A stretch of DNA of 64,000 nt from Diaporthe sp. PMI_573 (Eukaryota > Ascomycota > Sordariomycetes > Diaporthales > Diaporthaceae): contig JAJTUP010000002.1 in assembly GCA_021399435.1 (NCBI GenBank), positions 1,798,001 through 1,862,000 on the forward strand, read 5' to 3'. Shown in pieces: positions 34,591 to 46,997 of the stretch; within the stretch, counting starts at the first letter, position 1; the number at the start of each line of letters is the position of its first letter. The notes beneath the pieces are model-generated. The model had not been told where the DNA came from and searched no databases. It saw only the letters and a list, made by a program, of their open reading frames with translations. A program made the position numbers and the translations under genes.

Positions 34591-37500
34591 TGACGGCAGG
34601 GACAACACGAAGGTGGTGGAGGGGCAGCGATGTGACCTCGCCAGCCGTGCCGGCGTGCGCAAAGTGCGGTAGCGATGGGCAGACGATGGCTAGCTAGCCG
34701 CGGCTCGATACCGCGTATTGGGACTGGCGACGGGGTCGTGCGACCAACCTCTTCATTCATCCTGCCTGGGTGTCTGGGTGTGTGGCTGGCCCTCGCGGCG
34801 GTGAGATCCAAATCCCTTTTTCCTGCGTTGGGATCGGGCATGGGTGCTGCCAGACCTGCATTATCACTCCCGATGCGATCGAAATGCTGGTGACGAGTTG
34901 GCGAGGTGCTCTCTTTCTGTGGTCGTGGGCGTCATGAGTGGAACTGCAGTCTGCGTGCCTGTGCCTGGTGATCACTTCTCCCCGCAATTGATGGATGCAC
35001 ACATTCCCCCAGTGGTGAATTCCATTAGTGTCGACCAGGACCAGAGGTGAGCCAGTCGCTTGATGGCAGTTTGCAGTTGGGCTGCTTTGGCGTGTCGGCA
35101 GCGGTGCCGAAGAGGTGCATTCTATGGGACGACGAAACTACAGACCTACTACTTGCTCCTTGTCAGGTTCCTCGGCTCTTCTGTTAGTCGCTCGTAGCGC
35201 CATCGCGTTGCAGTGCTAACTTTATCCTGCCGATCTCGGGTTGTTTTTTCCCAACACGTCGCACAGTCCCAAAGTTCTGCTCGTCATTCCTTTTTTCTGG
35301 TCCTGGGGTGGTTCATTTTTCAGCCTCAATTGAGCAGATCAACAACCTCGAAACAACTTGGACCGAAAACCATCCACCACACCCTATTGCCGTCGTCAAT
35401 CTGGCAGAAGCACTGCTGAAACCCCCAGTCCCAACTTCGATTTTATCCGGCGCCCAAATGTCTAAGATCGGACCCACCGCTCGTCAGAAATGCCCTGGCC
35501 AACCTGCGCTGAAGCGCATCTGGCAACTTGGAATCTGCATCTTGGCGTCTGCAGGAGGCACCATGTCGCTGGGTTGAAAGCTTTCACCTCGCATCAATCT
35601 CGAACAGTCTACATCATGGCGAGCCGAGGACGGCTCTACCGGCCAGACTTGACTAGCCCGTTGCACCTTAGCCTCCCGGTCAACCGAGAGTCCTGCTGCT
35701 GCGCTTCCCGGAGGTGAAGCTGATGCTTGCTTGCTCGCTGCTGAGCGGCGATGCAGTTACCAAAGCAGAAGTAGGCCGCCTCATCCATGAGCGCACAGAT
35801 CCTCCCTGGCAGCCTGGGACGTCAGTCGCCACGCAGTCATCATGCAAAGGCGGCTGGCTCACTCGGTGACAGGGGGGGAGGGGAAAGGCGAAAAGGCAGG
35901 GACTGCCATCGACAACGCCGCTTGACTCGTAATGTCGCCATCGCCGTACGAACGCTGCCCCCAAGCCGCACGAACATTGCAATAAGAGATGGTAAGCTAT
36001 ACCAAGATTCTGACGAGGATCTGCGTGGTCATTGGCGCTCGATCCGGATCGTGGATCAGTGATCCCCCATCAGAACCATGAAGCATGGCAGTGGTATGGG
36101 CTATTCCGGGAGGCGGCGGTCGTGCCGAAGACTGGCACCCGTGAGCCTGTTTGCCTGGGCCGTAAGTCGCCACTGGACGAAACCTGGCATCCCCAGACGC
36201 TGCATCCCTGTTCAGTTCGTCTACCCGCTGGCCTGACATATGGCAGCTGCACCGGAATTTTCCTGTACTTGAATGACTCTGCTGAGGCTGTCGTTCGCCT
36301 CCTTAATAAGTAGCGTACCATATTCTACGACGGTCTGCCTGGCAACCATTGGAAGCAGAATGCAGAGCTCCCTGATGCACCGACATAAGACCGGATAACT
36401 TCATGAATGTTCTACTCAACCTGCTACAATATGTCTCGCCAACACCTGGCGGCGACCAAGAATTTTCGGGCGCCAAACTCGACATGTAGGACATCGCCGA
36501 CGAGACGACACGTCTGTACCATGGTCCCATGTTCAAGAGTGGGAAGGAAGCCTTGCCACTTATCTGGACCATGGGACCGATCATTATGCTGCCGCCCTGT
36601 TGACATCCCTGCGGAAATCCTTCACAGTGTCTGTACCGGAATGATTGACAACTTGCCAACGTCTGCTTCTCGCCTCTTTCCAAGGGCGGCGGCGGCCGTC
36701 CTGGGAGACAGAAGCAAGCTCGTCAGCTCCTCGCAGGCAAGACCCAGCAAAGCAAGGCCGTCTTGACCCCCTCGGCAACACTTGCTCGTCAGCCTCAATG
36801 TGAAGCCGGCACGGGTGATAAGACTCTTGGAAGAACGCTCATTGCCCAAGTGTCAGGGAGGACAGGGGCTCGAAGACGGGAAGCCGTGACAGGACCATGA
36901 CGAGATACTCAGGCGAGGCTAGGATTCACTAAAATGCGCTTTGTCGCTTGACTGGTAACCAAGTGACCACCGGAGATCTTCTGGAATGAATGTCTTTGCT
37001 AAAACCCGTTAGCCCTGGTGCCTTGCAACCCTCTCCCCCCACCCCATATATCAATGCCCTCTCTGTCTGAGGAGGTAGCTGCCAGCCAACTGCACTGCGA
37101 TTGGTCGGTCACCCCGTATCGACTGAAGTCGACTGTCTGTGCGACGGTGGCCACCGTCACGCCGGCTTCACCACCGGGCCTGCCGAAACATCGTAAGGCA
37201 TAATGACTGTGTTTCAGTGGGGACTATACGATCACATCAAAGACCTGATAAGTGGGAAAGAAAAGGAAAATAGACCACCGGGAAAAGTAAAGGTTTGCGT
37301 GTGTGCGTGAGAGAGTGTGTATATGCGGGTGACAGATCGGAAAGAATGCACTGGATCACTACTTGAAAAAGCCCGATAGGATTTTGAGTAGGTTCTCTGG
37401 CCACTCTGTGAAGGTGAATGCGGATAGGGCGGTGCAGAACAGGGTTTTGGGTTTGGACCCTTTGTTGGTGGTGGTGGTGCTGGTGTGGAGCCTCCGAGGC

Positions 37501-37950
37501 AGGTGGCAGCTGGTGCCTAGGTCTCCGCAGCGGGAAGAAGAAGCATGTTTTTTTTATTTTATTTCCCCAAATAAACGCCGGAGGAGCTTCGAGACAGGGC
37601 AGGGCCATAGATGTCATCTGAAAGCTTAACAGGTAGCGAGTAAGGGGGCCCTGATTCAAGGCGCAGAGGTGCTGAGAGAGAGGGCAGAGTAGAGGCACGG
37701 GCAGCATGGGCGGCCGGCCGGGTAGACCACGGATGTGGGCCCTGGGTGGTGCTGCACCTGGACCTTCACAAGAGATTACTGGAGCCGGCCCACTTCTCCG
37801 TTCTCCGTCCGGCACTTTGAGCCTCCTGTCGAGGCGCGCCCTCCTGGCACGGGCCCTCCTACCCGGTGTCATGCTGCTGGAGACACTGAGTCGCTGCGGG
37901 CTGAGGAGTGGGGAGCTGGTGCCGGTATTTTCTCTGTTGTACACGTAGTA

Positions 37951-37996
37951 TGCAGGTGCAGAGGTGCAGAGGTGCAGTTGCGGTGCAGGTGCAGGT
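37951..37996. repeat. GGTGCA hexamer-type repeats
   Basis: Irregular tandem copies of ggtgca/gaggtgca (for example tgcaggtgcagaggtgcaga) in the gene-poor region. No coding frame is associated. Confidence 0.85.
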
Positions 37997-38206
37997 TTCT
38001 GTGGGCTCCCCCAAGGTTGACATGTCGCAGACATAGACCACATGCACACGAGCTGCGCTGCACGCATGCCACCGCAACTGACTTGTGCATGGTATCCATC
38101 TGGCTGCGGAGACGGCCATGCAAGTTCGTCCTAGCTCGTCACCCCAAGCTACTGCAACAGTCGTCACTGTCATCGCTCTGGACGCAGGGCCCGAGGCCCA
38201 GAGGCC

Positions 38207-38236
38207 GGACGTCAATGGACGTCAACGGACGTCGCA
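38207..38236. promoter_or_regulatory. Triple GGACGTCA-type element
   Basis: Three 10-bp-spaced copies of ggacgtc followed by aat, aac and gca. The core ACGTCA (two copies) is a CRE half-site recognised by ATF/CREB-type bZIP factors. Helical-turn spacing puts all copies on one DNA face. It lies about 1.8 kb upstream of the Uds1-like start. Function is inferred only. Confidence 0.4.
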
Positions 38237-38303
38237 GTTGTGCGATCGAGCCGGCAAAGAGCTGATCGTCTCGGTCGTCGTCTCATGATTTCGGATAGCA
38301 TTT

Positions 38304-38350
38304 CACACCCACACACACACACACACCCACACACACACACACGCGCGCGT
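38304..38350. repeat. (CA)n/(CG)n microsatellite
   Basis: A dinucleotide CA run interrupted by two CCC steps, followed by cgcgcgcg. Simple-sequence repeat, likely length-polymorphic. Confidence 0.95.
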
Positions 38351-40031
38351 ACTGCAGTGTATAAATGGGCATTGTGCATTGCCGGTTGGAGATTGGCCTT
38401 GGACCTTGGGCTGGGCCTGGACCGCACTGGACTGGAAGAAACATTGAAGAGCGTCCGCACCGGAAGGATATGCTGGTGATAGCAAAATGGATTGGCCTAC
38501 TGAATCGATTAGTCGAGGGCAGGAGGGGGGGTGGAGGGGTGGAGGGGTTGGGGGGGAAGGAAGCTTGTCGGTACGCAGGTACATGGCCCAGGCCACTTCG
38601 AATTATCGTTATGGAGATGACAGGGGGACGCACGTTATCGACAGGGATCCCAGTTTGGAAGGTGATCCCTGCCAATTTGGTGGGGTTTTGTCTCCAAGCG
38701 GCCGTGGCGTGGAACACCTCCGTCAACGTGCAGGGAAGCGGTTTCACCTTGTCACTTTGCCTCGACGAGCGACAAACGACTCCCGTCTGCCATGCACTCT
38801 GGACATGCCAAAGCACCCTCCCCCATCCGGTCCCAATCGTTACCAGGACGTCAGGATGGGCTGCCAGGGCACACACACTCTCTCTCCCATCTGCTGTGTT
38901 GCTACCCGATTCCTCCCTCTCGGCGGGGTGCTGGGTCCGGGTTCTACACAGTACTATGACCTAGGTAACCGACTCGACTGCATGGCGGTGGGTTGCCATC
39001 ATTGTAGCTCGTCTGCCTCGCTAACCCGCATTCTGCTATCACCTCCGTCCCCTGGAGGCTGGAGACGGGGTGCTGGGAAACAGAACAGTACATGACCAGC
39101 CGGCCGCACACCCGCGTGAGCAGCTCGTACCCGGCGCATCATGGCTGGCATGGTAAGCCAATGCCATCCTCGTGGGAACTGCATCTATTGCACGTCTCAG
39201 AACTCTGCCCCTGCGCTGTTAATTTAGGCACTGCAGAGTTTCTCTCCGACCGGGGACGATGGGGACGATGGATACGACGGAGACGCATGCGGGCCCAGCC
39301 CAGACCACCACAGCCCACAGCCCACAGCCCACAGTACAGCACAGTACATCGCGTACTCATTTCTCACTACTACTACCGACGCACGGCGAAGGATCGCTGC
39401 TCATCTTCCTGGCGAGTGCAGATTTTCTTCGTCAGGATCAGGAAGAGCCTAGTGTGGCTGCTCCGGTCCCCTGCCAACCGTTGCAATCTGTCGGGCGGTC
39501 ATAATAAGGGCTTGCTTCGTCGAGGAGAGGGGCGCACGAGGGGGACCCGCATTGTCTGTTTCCTGGCACAGCTCGAAAAAGAAGATAAGGACATGACAGC
39601 CCGGTAGACTTGCTGTGGGCCGCGCATGTCTGTCTAGGGACTATTTCATTTCCTTTGGATGTTTCTGCCTCCCTTCGCGCGCCCGTCCTGTCCCCAGTTA
39701 TACACAGCAGAACCCGACAATTAACGAAGCTCACCCTGTTCCTACTGTTTGGGGTGTACCGCGGGGGGATCCATGCATCTCTGAGTCTCTGTATTGGACA
39801 GTCTTTACCTCCTCCCTCTCTTCCTCTGTTGCTCCAGCGGGCACTTGTCTCGCCTTTTCCTTACTACTCCTGCTACCGGCCGGCTCACTCCGCAAGGGTC
39901 TACTACAGTATTCGAGCAGGGGACTATCCGTGTCGCAGAACTCCTGGGCAGCCACTGCATCAGAATCTGGATCGCCACTAGTCCCAATTTACGGGTCCCC
40001 CGTTCTCGACTCGAGAGGTCCCTGCTCAGAC

Positions 40032-42519
40032 ATGGCTCACATAGCCAGCTGCATGTCAGATGTGGACGTCGATCGCCTGAGCATTGGAAGCTATATAGCA
40101 AGGTCCGTCTCACCTCTGCCCGTCGTGGAAGAGGTAAGTGCGTTTCCATATATTGAAACATCTTGTCCCCCTTCATGACCAAGTGCATACTTGCGTCCTC
40201 CTACATGCACCCTCCCTCCTACCTCCGCTTCATCCTGAACGTGTGGCTGGACCAACCTTGAAGCTCACCATCACCGTGTTCCACAGGTAGAGCAGCAAGC
40301 CTCGAAGCCTTGGGTTTGGAGGATGATGTCCCAGTCTGAGACGAGGAAGTACCAGCTCTTTCCCAGGGAGAAGCAGGCCGCTGGCCCTCAGGGCAAGGGG
40401 CTGGACCCAGAGCAAGCCTTCGCCTTGGCCATGGCACAGAACGGTGACAAGGCAGACAAACCTTGTGCGGGCGGCCTGCGCCTGAGGATCAAGGAGCACA
40501 ACCTTATCCGCCGGCGGAAAGTCAGCGTACCAGAGTTGGGCCCTATGACCACCGTTCACGAGGCCGCTATGGACTCTCGTAAGTCAACCAAACTATTGCT
40601 TTCGCCGGATGGTGGAGACAAGGCTGACCTCCTTCCAGCAACAATACCCGGCCGCCCAGCCTGTCACGAGCGGTCTATCAGTGCCCCTGGCAACGGATGG
40701 AAGGTGCATCATCTCGCATACAGAAACGAAACCCACCTGTCCCCTCTGGGGGATTCTGCTTCCGATATATCAACCATAGCCATCCCACAGCCTCAGTCGC
40801 CCAAGAATCTCCCGCCCCTCGTGATTCCTGTCCAGACCTCCTCCCTCCCCAGACTCACAAGGCAACTCTCTCTGAACCGTCTTCGGTCGGGCAGTACAGG
40901 CAGCGCCGAATCCGGCATCCGACCTGCACGAACAGACGAGTCTCCACGAACGAGGTCTCCTTACACACCACACTCCGCCTCCCTCACGGCCAACACACCT
41001 ATGTCCTCGGCGCCTTCGTCGACCTTTTCCAACTCTAGTCTGCCAACACCAGTGTCAGGCACTACCGAGCCCCGAGCTTCCCCCAAACCGTGGAAAGGAG
41101 AAGCCAACCCGGCCGGGCTCGAAACACCAAAAGACCAAGGCACCGAGTTTGTACAGAGCATGGCCACACCAAGGTCGGCAGTGGAGCCACGATCTGCCTC
41201 CAGCTTCTCTCATCGGAGGAATGTGTCTGAGAGTGCTAGTATCGCCACGAGCATCATGGACCGTGGACGCCCCAGGAAGAGGAGTGACGGAATCAAAAGG
41301 TCAGCATCCAAGGCGAGCAAGAGTGCTGAACGTCGTGCCTTCGAGACTTTGCCCAAGGGCTGGAAGGTTACCGATGCGGCACAGATGCTCGAGCAGGCTG
41401 AGAGGGTCGCACTCCACAAGCAGGCCATGCAACAGGCCGCTAGGTTTGAGGTGATGAGGAAGGAAGATGTGGACAGTCTCTCCAGGGTAAGTTCTATGCC
41501 CAAACAATGGTTCAAACATCTCGCTGATCATAGATGCACAGGAACTGAGGAACTTGGATGAGCGCACGGAATACTTGCGCCGCACGTATCACTCACTGAG
41601 GGCTGGACGTCGGAACCTTCACTCTCGCATCTGCCAATACCTGAGGTCTCCTCGCATGGCAAAGTTCAGCCACGACTCTATGCTCAAACAAGAGGAGGCA
41701 CTGGCCGAACTCGACTCCTCCATCGACGACTGGGTCAACAAGCTCGAGCAGGCTGAGAATCGCCGTACTCGAATCCGGCAGAAGCTCCTGGAACATGTTG
41801 CTGCTGCCGTGACCCTTCCCGTCTCCGGGGCTGTCGTCGTCAGCGAAAGCCTCCAGCTTGCCTTGGGTGTCGGTGCGGCTCCCCCAACTGCGCCTGCTAA
41901 CCTCTCCACGCCCCCACGGTCCCCAGTCAAGAGCTCGTTTACCCCTCGCATCGAGTCATCCTCGCCCTCGCCCCAGCGCGTCGTTGCTCAGGTGCCTTCG
42001 ACCATCATCGAGCAGCCTGTTGTGGAGAATGCTGTCCCTGTTGGCCTCGGCATCAACCAAACCGGAGAGAAGCAAACCCAGGTCAAGAAGGACAACACCC
42101 AGCATCCTATTTCTGGCATCAGGCGTGCTGATGTCGAGTCTATTCGAATCTACGCCGGAGATGAGGTTGCGGCCCTACTTGCTGACGTCGAATCTCAAAT
42201 GGACCGAATGAGCAGAGCTGCCGATGATGCTGCTGCCCTCAGAGCAAAGGACACCTGCGTGCCCGAATTGCCCGAGCTCAACTCCAACATGAGCGAGGAG
42301 GAGCGCAAACAAATTCACCGCCAACATAGTCACGAGAAGCTGCAAGGCACTCCCACCACATCTTCCTCAAGCTCCACTCTCGACACCATCACTGGCACGA
42401 CCACGAGCAAATCGTCGTCGCCAAACTCTACACCCCGCACTGCAACGCCCACTGTCACCGAAACCAAGGAGCCGCCGGCTGGTGAACTATTCCTCACCAA
42501 CGCCGTCTTCAAGCCTTAA
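40032..42519 (+). CDS. Up-regulated during septation (Uds1/Usp1-domain) protein
   Basis: Four exons, 40032-40133, 40287-40578, 40639-41486 and 41542-42519 (introns of 153, 60 and 55 nt, each GTAAGT...CAG), give 739 residues. The second intron is a multiple of three without a stop. Removing it restores the motif HEAAMDSPTIPGRPACHERS, which I recognise from relatives. The middle (about 380-495) is the Up-regulated-during-septation domain: KGWKVTDAAQMLEQAER, then after the third splice ELRNLDERTEYLRRTYHSLR and the coiled-coil-like EEALAELDSSIDDWVNKLEQ. The flanks are Ser/Pro/Thr-rich and probably disordered; the C-terminus ends LTNAVFKP. In fission yeast the name-giving gene is induced at septation; a cell-wall or septum link here is family-based inference. 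The first exon (MAHIASCMSD...) is the least certain part; translation could instead begin at MMSQSETRKYQ in exon 2. Confidence 0.87.
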
Positions 42520-43815
42520 ACTTCCAATACCAAAACGAGGAGTGAAGGACTAACCACCTACTCCGCTTTCTAATTTGCCCCTCACGGGGGAGTCTCTTAT
42601 ATTCTCATCATACATCCGTCTTCATGACCTTTACGGCCGTTTCCACTCATGACCACCACGGCCGCACTGCATCAATCAGTCTTTCAAAATATCCACCGCA
42701 TCATCTGCTATTTTCTTTTCAACTTGATACCCTTCTCGACCCTCATTATAGAAAGTTCGCATATGCACAAGCTATAGCCTTGGCTCTTTACTATTGTTTC
42801 TTTCAATCTCGCTATCTACCTGTCTTCACCAATTTTTGTCGGCCCTGTGCCGACTTCTCTTTTCACAGTGTAATATAGTCCCCCTTTCCCGTTTTATGTA
42901 ATTGCAGTTGGGGGCATTCAAGGGAGTTGTTGCAATTTTTTCTCATAACTAAGAATGAAACCGGAAAAGCTCTAAAACCCTAGGACGGTGGATTTTTCTT
43001 CTTTCTTCTCGCTTTCTTATCCTCTTTCTTCTTTCACAATCTGACAAGGGCGGAACAAGACGTTTCAAAAGGTGGAAGAAACTGTCGCGGGGGGGGGGTG
43101 AGAGGGGCATCCAAAGGAACCGGGGCCAAAATTGTGCGATTCATGAATTGATCCGCAACCTGCCAAAACAACACTATGTACAACACGCGTGTGGTCGCGA
43201 GTTAGAGACAAATACCCATCTTAGCTACGCCTAGGAATGACCTGAATGATATCCACTTGTTGTCAAGTACTGCCTGTCCTACTACTGTGTATCGTGATTT
43301 CCGGTTGCACCCACAATTTTGTCGCAATATTTCTCAATGATAGACCTTCTTACTCAACCTTGCTACCCCACCTATATCGAACCTCAACCCATGCGATCCA
43401 CATTCTCTTGTCTCCACTGTTCTCCTTTAGCGACAGGCCCCATCAAGGCCCGCCGCCCCATCCCCATCCAGTCAAGAGTCAATTGTGAATTTTCAAAAGC
43501 TTGGACGGAGATTTACCAATGTGCGTGGGTGACAATAATTCAATACTGCTTGAATTGCGTGCACTGTACTCAACTATAGCGGCGAAATTTGCGCTGCGGA
43601 CCTTTGGTGCTCAAAGAGGAATTGCATCGCCGCCCCATGTACTACTAGTCACTCAAGAGGAAGTGAAAGGGTCTGTCTTATCTTACATGTACATTCCTTG
43701 CCCTGCCTGCATGAGAGGGGGCTTTCGTCTCAGCTTTGGAATGTACCCCCAGCACCCCCACCCCTGTGCTCTCTATCCGGCCGGGCAAGCGGAGTGGCTG
43801 TCTGCTGCAGGACGT

Positions 43816-43836
43816 CCAAACCAAACCAAACCAAAC
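43816..43836. repeat. (CCAAA)4 tandem repeat
   Basis: Four exact copies of ccaaa plus one further c, in intergenic DNA. Confidence 0.9.
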
Positions 43837-45206
43837 ATTCTGGACCCTCGCCCAGCCTCGACCGCACTCCCCCTGCTGCATCGCCGCGGCCCCCTCGTTG
43901 ACTGCCGGCAGTTTATGTTCGCTCGCCTCGTAGCCGTTTCCAGAAGACCCTTATCGAACCACGATGACGAGCCTTGATACCGTGGCGAAACTGACATGTC
44001 AACGTTGTGCGGTTGCCCGGCTTCGACTTGAATGCCCTCGTGGGGGGGGGGGTGTTGATGAAATCACCTCGACCCCACGTCCTGGACGCCGTTACAGCTT
44101 TGATCGGAGAAGCCTCGTCCTGACTCTGGTCCTCAACGGCTGATGACGTCCCCATTGACGTGCTCCTCCCGGGCTGGTGAGACTCCGTGACTACTGTGAC
44201 AAACGAATGCAAGCCACCCCGTCCCGGGTTGCCCTCCCCGAGCCGCGAGCTTGCCTACCTGCGGCTGGAGGCGTCGCACAAGAACGAGGAGGGCAGCAAA
44301 TAGGCACTGTAGCACTGACCCGTATGGCTGGGACCTGCAATGCAGACGTGCGTGTGTGGCGGCCTCGCATACGCCGGGGCTTCGGCCAACCAACGGTCTG
44401 CTACGGCAGAGCCGTTGCTAAATGGGGATTTTGCCCGCAAGCGCACTCGCAAAGAAATTGAGTTCATGGTGATGCCGTATACCTAGGTACCTCTCTCTTG
44501 TGAGAGCAGTATGTCTACGCCACAACACCACTGGAAATCGTCATCATCATTGCACTCGCGATTCGAGACGATACACCTGGGGCGGTCCCACACCGGGAAT
44601 AAAACCTTCCCAGGTTGATTACTTGGGGCACGCCGCGCCGAGACACGGTCTGACACGGGAGACAGGATGATGCAATCGCCGGCGCTCGCCAGCGCCCACG
44701 TTTTACAAGGGGCAAGGCTTCCTCGGACCCCGTTGAGAGTCTCCTCTCACGGGGAAACATCGACGTGTGTCCGGCCACGCGACAGTGGGCAGCGGTGACA
44801 GTCGGAGAATACATGGATAGATAGAGTGATCAGCTGGCTCCAAATACCGCGTCGGAGATTTTTATCCATATGGGGGCGCGGGTTCCATCTTAAGCAGGTG
44901 GTTAGGTGCAGCGGACGAAACTCGGCCGAAAGTTGAGGCGGCCGGCGTCGATCTTTTTGGATCGGCAAACCGTTGGATATTGAAGTGGCGTCGACCCTTG
45001 CTGACGGCCCCATCCGTGTGCCAACCGCGGTGGCTGCCAACATCGGTTGGAAAATCTCCTATCCATCTATTCTGGAGATTAGGTATTAAGCCTGCCAGGT
45101 TGTTCGAGGCTAATGATGTCGCGGCTGCTCTTGGTGGTTCGCTATTATATACCTCCTACCGGGATGTCAAGTGACACCGTGACAGCCTCATTTCCTGGCC
45201 CCTCGC

Positions 45207-45246
45207 CCTTACCTCAAGAGGGGAAACCCCTCAACGCGAGGTAAGG
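45207..45246. repeat. Nested perfect inverted repeats
   Basis: The outer arms ccttacctc (45207-45215) and gaggtaagg (45238-45246) pair perfectly over 9 bp. Inside them, gagggg-aaa-cccctc (45218-45232) forms a second perfect 6-bp stem with a 3-nt loop. Together they make a 40-nt compound hairpin. It may be a small fold-back element or a structured RNA; no coding frame uses it. Confidence 0.85.
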
Positions 45247-45754
45247 CCCCAAGCGAGCGCCCACGTGTCAGGGTTCCTCTTTGAAGCTCTTCATCGAAAT
45301 GAAGCCATTTCGCAGTCAGATACGTGTTGCTCGAGTCGAACCGAGACGAGACGGTTGAAGTCACGGCACTTGCAGTTTCCGCCCCTCGTCCATCCCCACC
45401 CGTTTGTGTCAGTGTATTTCACAGGAGAGCCAGCTCATCCCTACCTTGGAAATGTGGAGCCCTACGCTGAGGATGCTCCGTACTGCGAGGCGATGTGGCT
45501 ACTGTCACCCTGTGGGATTGATGTTTGGTGGCGCTGGGAGGGGGATACGCAACTGCACTTGTAACCTGCTCAAAAGCATTCGCCTGAGTTGTGGTCAATC
45601 TCGAAGCCGGCTCGCTGATTTAGACTTTCGGGAAGCGCGAATCACCATCGGCTACCGCACCGGGGTTTGCTGCCGGGGGACGGAAGAAGATCGCGGGAGA
45701 TGATCCTAGCCGCGATATCACCGCAGGCCCAGGAAGCCAGTGAGGAGCTCAAGA

Positions 45755-45781
45755 GAGCATCGGGAGCATCGGGAGCATCGG
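45755..45781. repeat. Three-copy 9-bp tandem repeat
   Basis: Three exact copies of gagcatcgg, about 180 bp upstream of the alpha/beta hydrolase ATG. Confidence 0.9.
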
Positions 45782-45961
45782 GAAGGGGCCCACATGCACA
45801 GCGGGAACAGGACACGACGAGCCTCGAGTGGCTCAAGATTCGTGCTGCCCGGCTCCACCAGAGGCACAATACACTGTATCACGGTTGAACACCGAAGAGA
45901 CTGCACAATTGAGAGAAAACACCCGCAGCGTCAGTCAATCCGCTCCGCACTACAGCCCACG

Positions 45962-46808
45962 ATGTCACCCAGCAAACCAACCGTCGTCATCGTCATCGTC
46001 CCCGGCGCATGGCAGCTCATCAGCTGCTTCGCCCCCTTTGCGGGCCTGCTCAAGAGCAAGGGGTTCGACACTGAGGTTGTCGATATGCCCAGCGTCGGAG
46101 GGACGCAGCTGCCGCTCACAGGCCTTGCCGAAGACATTGAGGCCGTGCGAACGGTGGTCCAGCCGCTGGTCGAAGCCGGAAGGGAGGTCCTGCTGCTCAC
46201 CCACTCGGCCGGCGGCGTCAGCGGCGGGGGCGCGGTGAAGGGCCTGGACGCGAGGACCCGTAAGGAGGCCGGCCTGCCCGGGGGCGTGGTCAGAGTGATT
46301 TATATGGCTGCGTTCATGGTGCCCAAGGGAAGCAGCCTGCTGCAGATGCTGGGTGGGAAGCCGGCGCCTTGGATGGTCGTCGAGGTGAGTATTGCAAGCG
46401 GCGCATGAACGAGGGAGATATCACCTGGGTACTCGGTGCCATGACACGAGACTGGTGTACTGACCAAGGACGCAGGGCGATCGTGTCACGGGTGATCCGG
46501 ACGTGGTACCAAAGCTCGGCTTCAGCGACCTCCCGCCCGAGGAGCGGCAGAGGTGGTGCAAGGAGATGACGCACACATCCGCTGCCCTCTTCGCCGGCAC
46601 CAACGAGTACGAGCCCTGGAAGGACGGGGTCCCTTGCGCCTACATCTTCACCGAGGATGACGGTGCCCTCCCTTACGCGCTGCAGCAGCAGATGGCGGCC
46701 CAGCTCGACCCCGAGGCGCCCAGGATCCTCATCAAGGCTAACCACTGCCCCTACTTAAGTGTGCCGGCGGAGTTGCTGGCGGCTGTTGAGAAGATCGTGG
46801 CTGCTTGA
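45962..46808 (+). CDS. Small alpha/beta hydrolase (methylesterase-like)
   Basis: Two exons, 45962-46384 and 46476-46808, with a 91-nt intron (GTGAGT...CGCAG), encode 251 residues with no signal peptide. The fold is an AB_hydrolase_6-type enzyme: oxyanion segment VPGAWQL near the start, nucleophile elbow THSAGG (Ser82), an acidic residue in TEDDGALPY (Asp202 or 203, after strand AYIFTED), and catalytic His231 in ANHCPYLSVP, just before the C-terminal helix. The order Ser-Asp-His and the length match plant-type methylesterase or hydroxynitrile-lyase relatives common in fungi. The substrate is unknown. The next gene, on the other strand, ends 189 bp away, so the two converge. The start ATG is preceded by a plausible context and the protein begins directly with the first beta strand (PTVVIVIVPG). 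Confidence 0.9.
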
Positions 46809-46997
46809 CGTGGTAATGAGAGGAGAGACTTGATGGGTGACCCCTGGGCGGGAGAGACTTTCATGTATTTCACCGACCGAAGAGATCGCTTTACAGAGTC
46901 ATGTGCAAGGACTTTATGTACATTTTCTACCTACTTCTACCGAAAGCTGTTGAGGCACTGTGTCCTAGACTTCTGCAACATCGTCGCGGGACACTCA

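Larger units (their letters stand above)
28710..40031. other. 11.3 kb gene-poor region upstream of the Uds1-like gene
   Basis: It begins with the promoter and 5' UTR of the M1 peptidase (minus strand) and ends with that of the Uds1-like gene (plus strand). No open frame or exon chain in it reads as a known protein; the longest frames (37237-38067 minus, 38365-38964 plus, 38487-39095 plus) are overlapping low-complexity sequence. It holds a tight hairpin (33831-33850), a pentamer array (34533-34590), GGTGCA repeats (37951-37996), a triple ACGTC element (38207-38236) and a CA microsatellite (38304-38350). Confidence 0.55.
42520..45961. other. Intergenic region, 3.4 kb
   Basis: It starts with the presumed 3' UTR of the Uds1-like gene (T/C-rich to about 43040) and ends with the promoter of the alpha/beta hydrolase. 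No gene is supported; the frames of 60-158 codons do not resemble proteins. It holds a CCAAA pentamer run (43816-43836), a G run near 44041, a partial copy of the acctaggt motif (44481-44492), a nested inverted repeat (45207-45246) and a 9-bp triplication (45755-45781). Confidence 0.55.

Noticed and set aside
37237..39095. Several frames of 170-276 codons on both strands
   Set aside because: They overlap each other, include microsatellite-encoded segments and show no domain.
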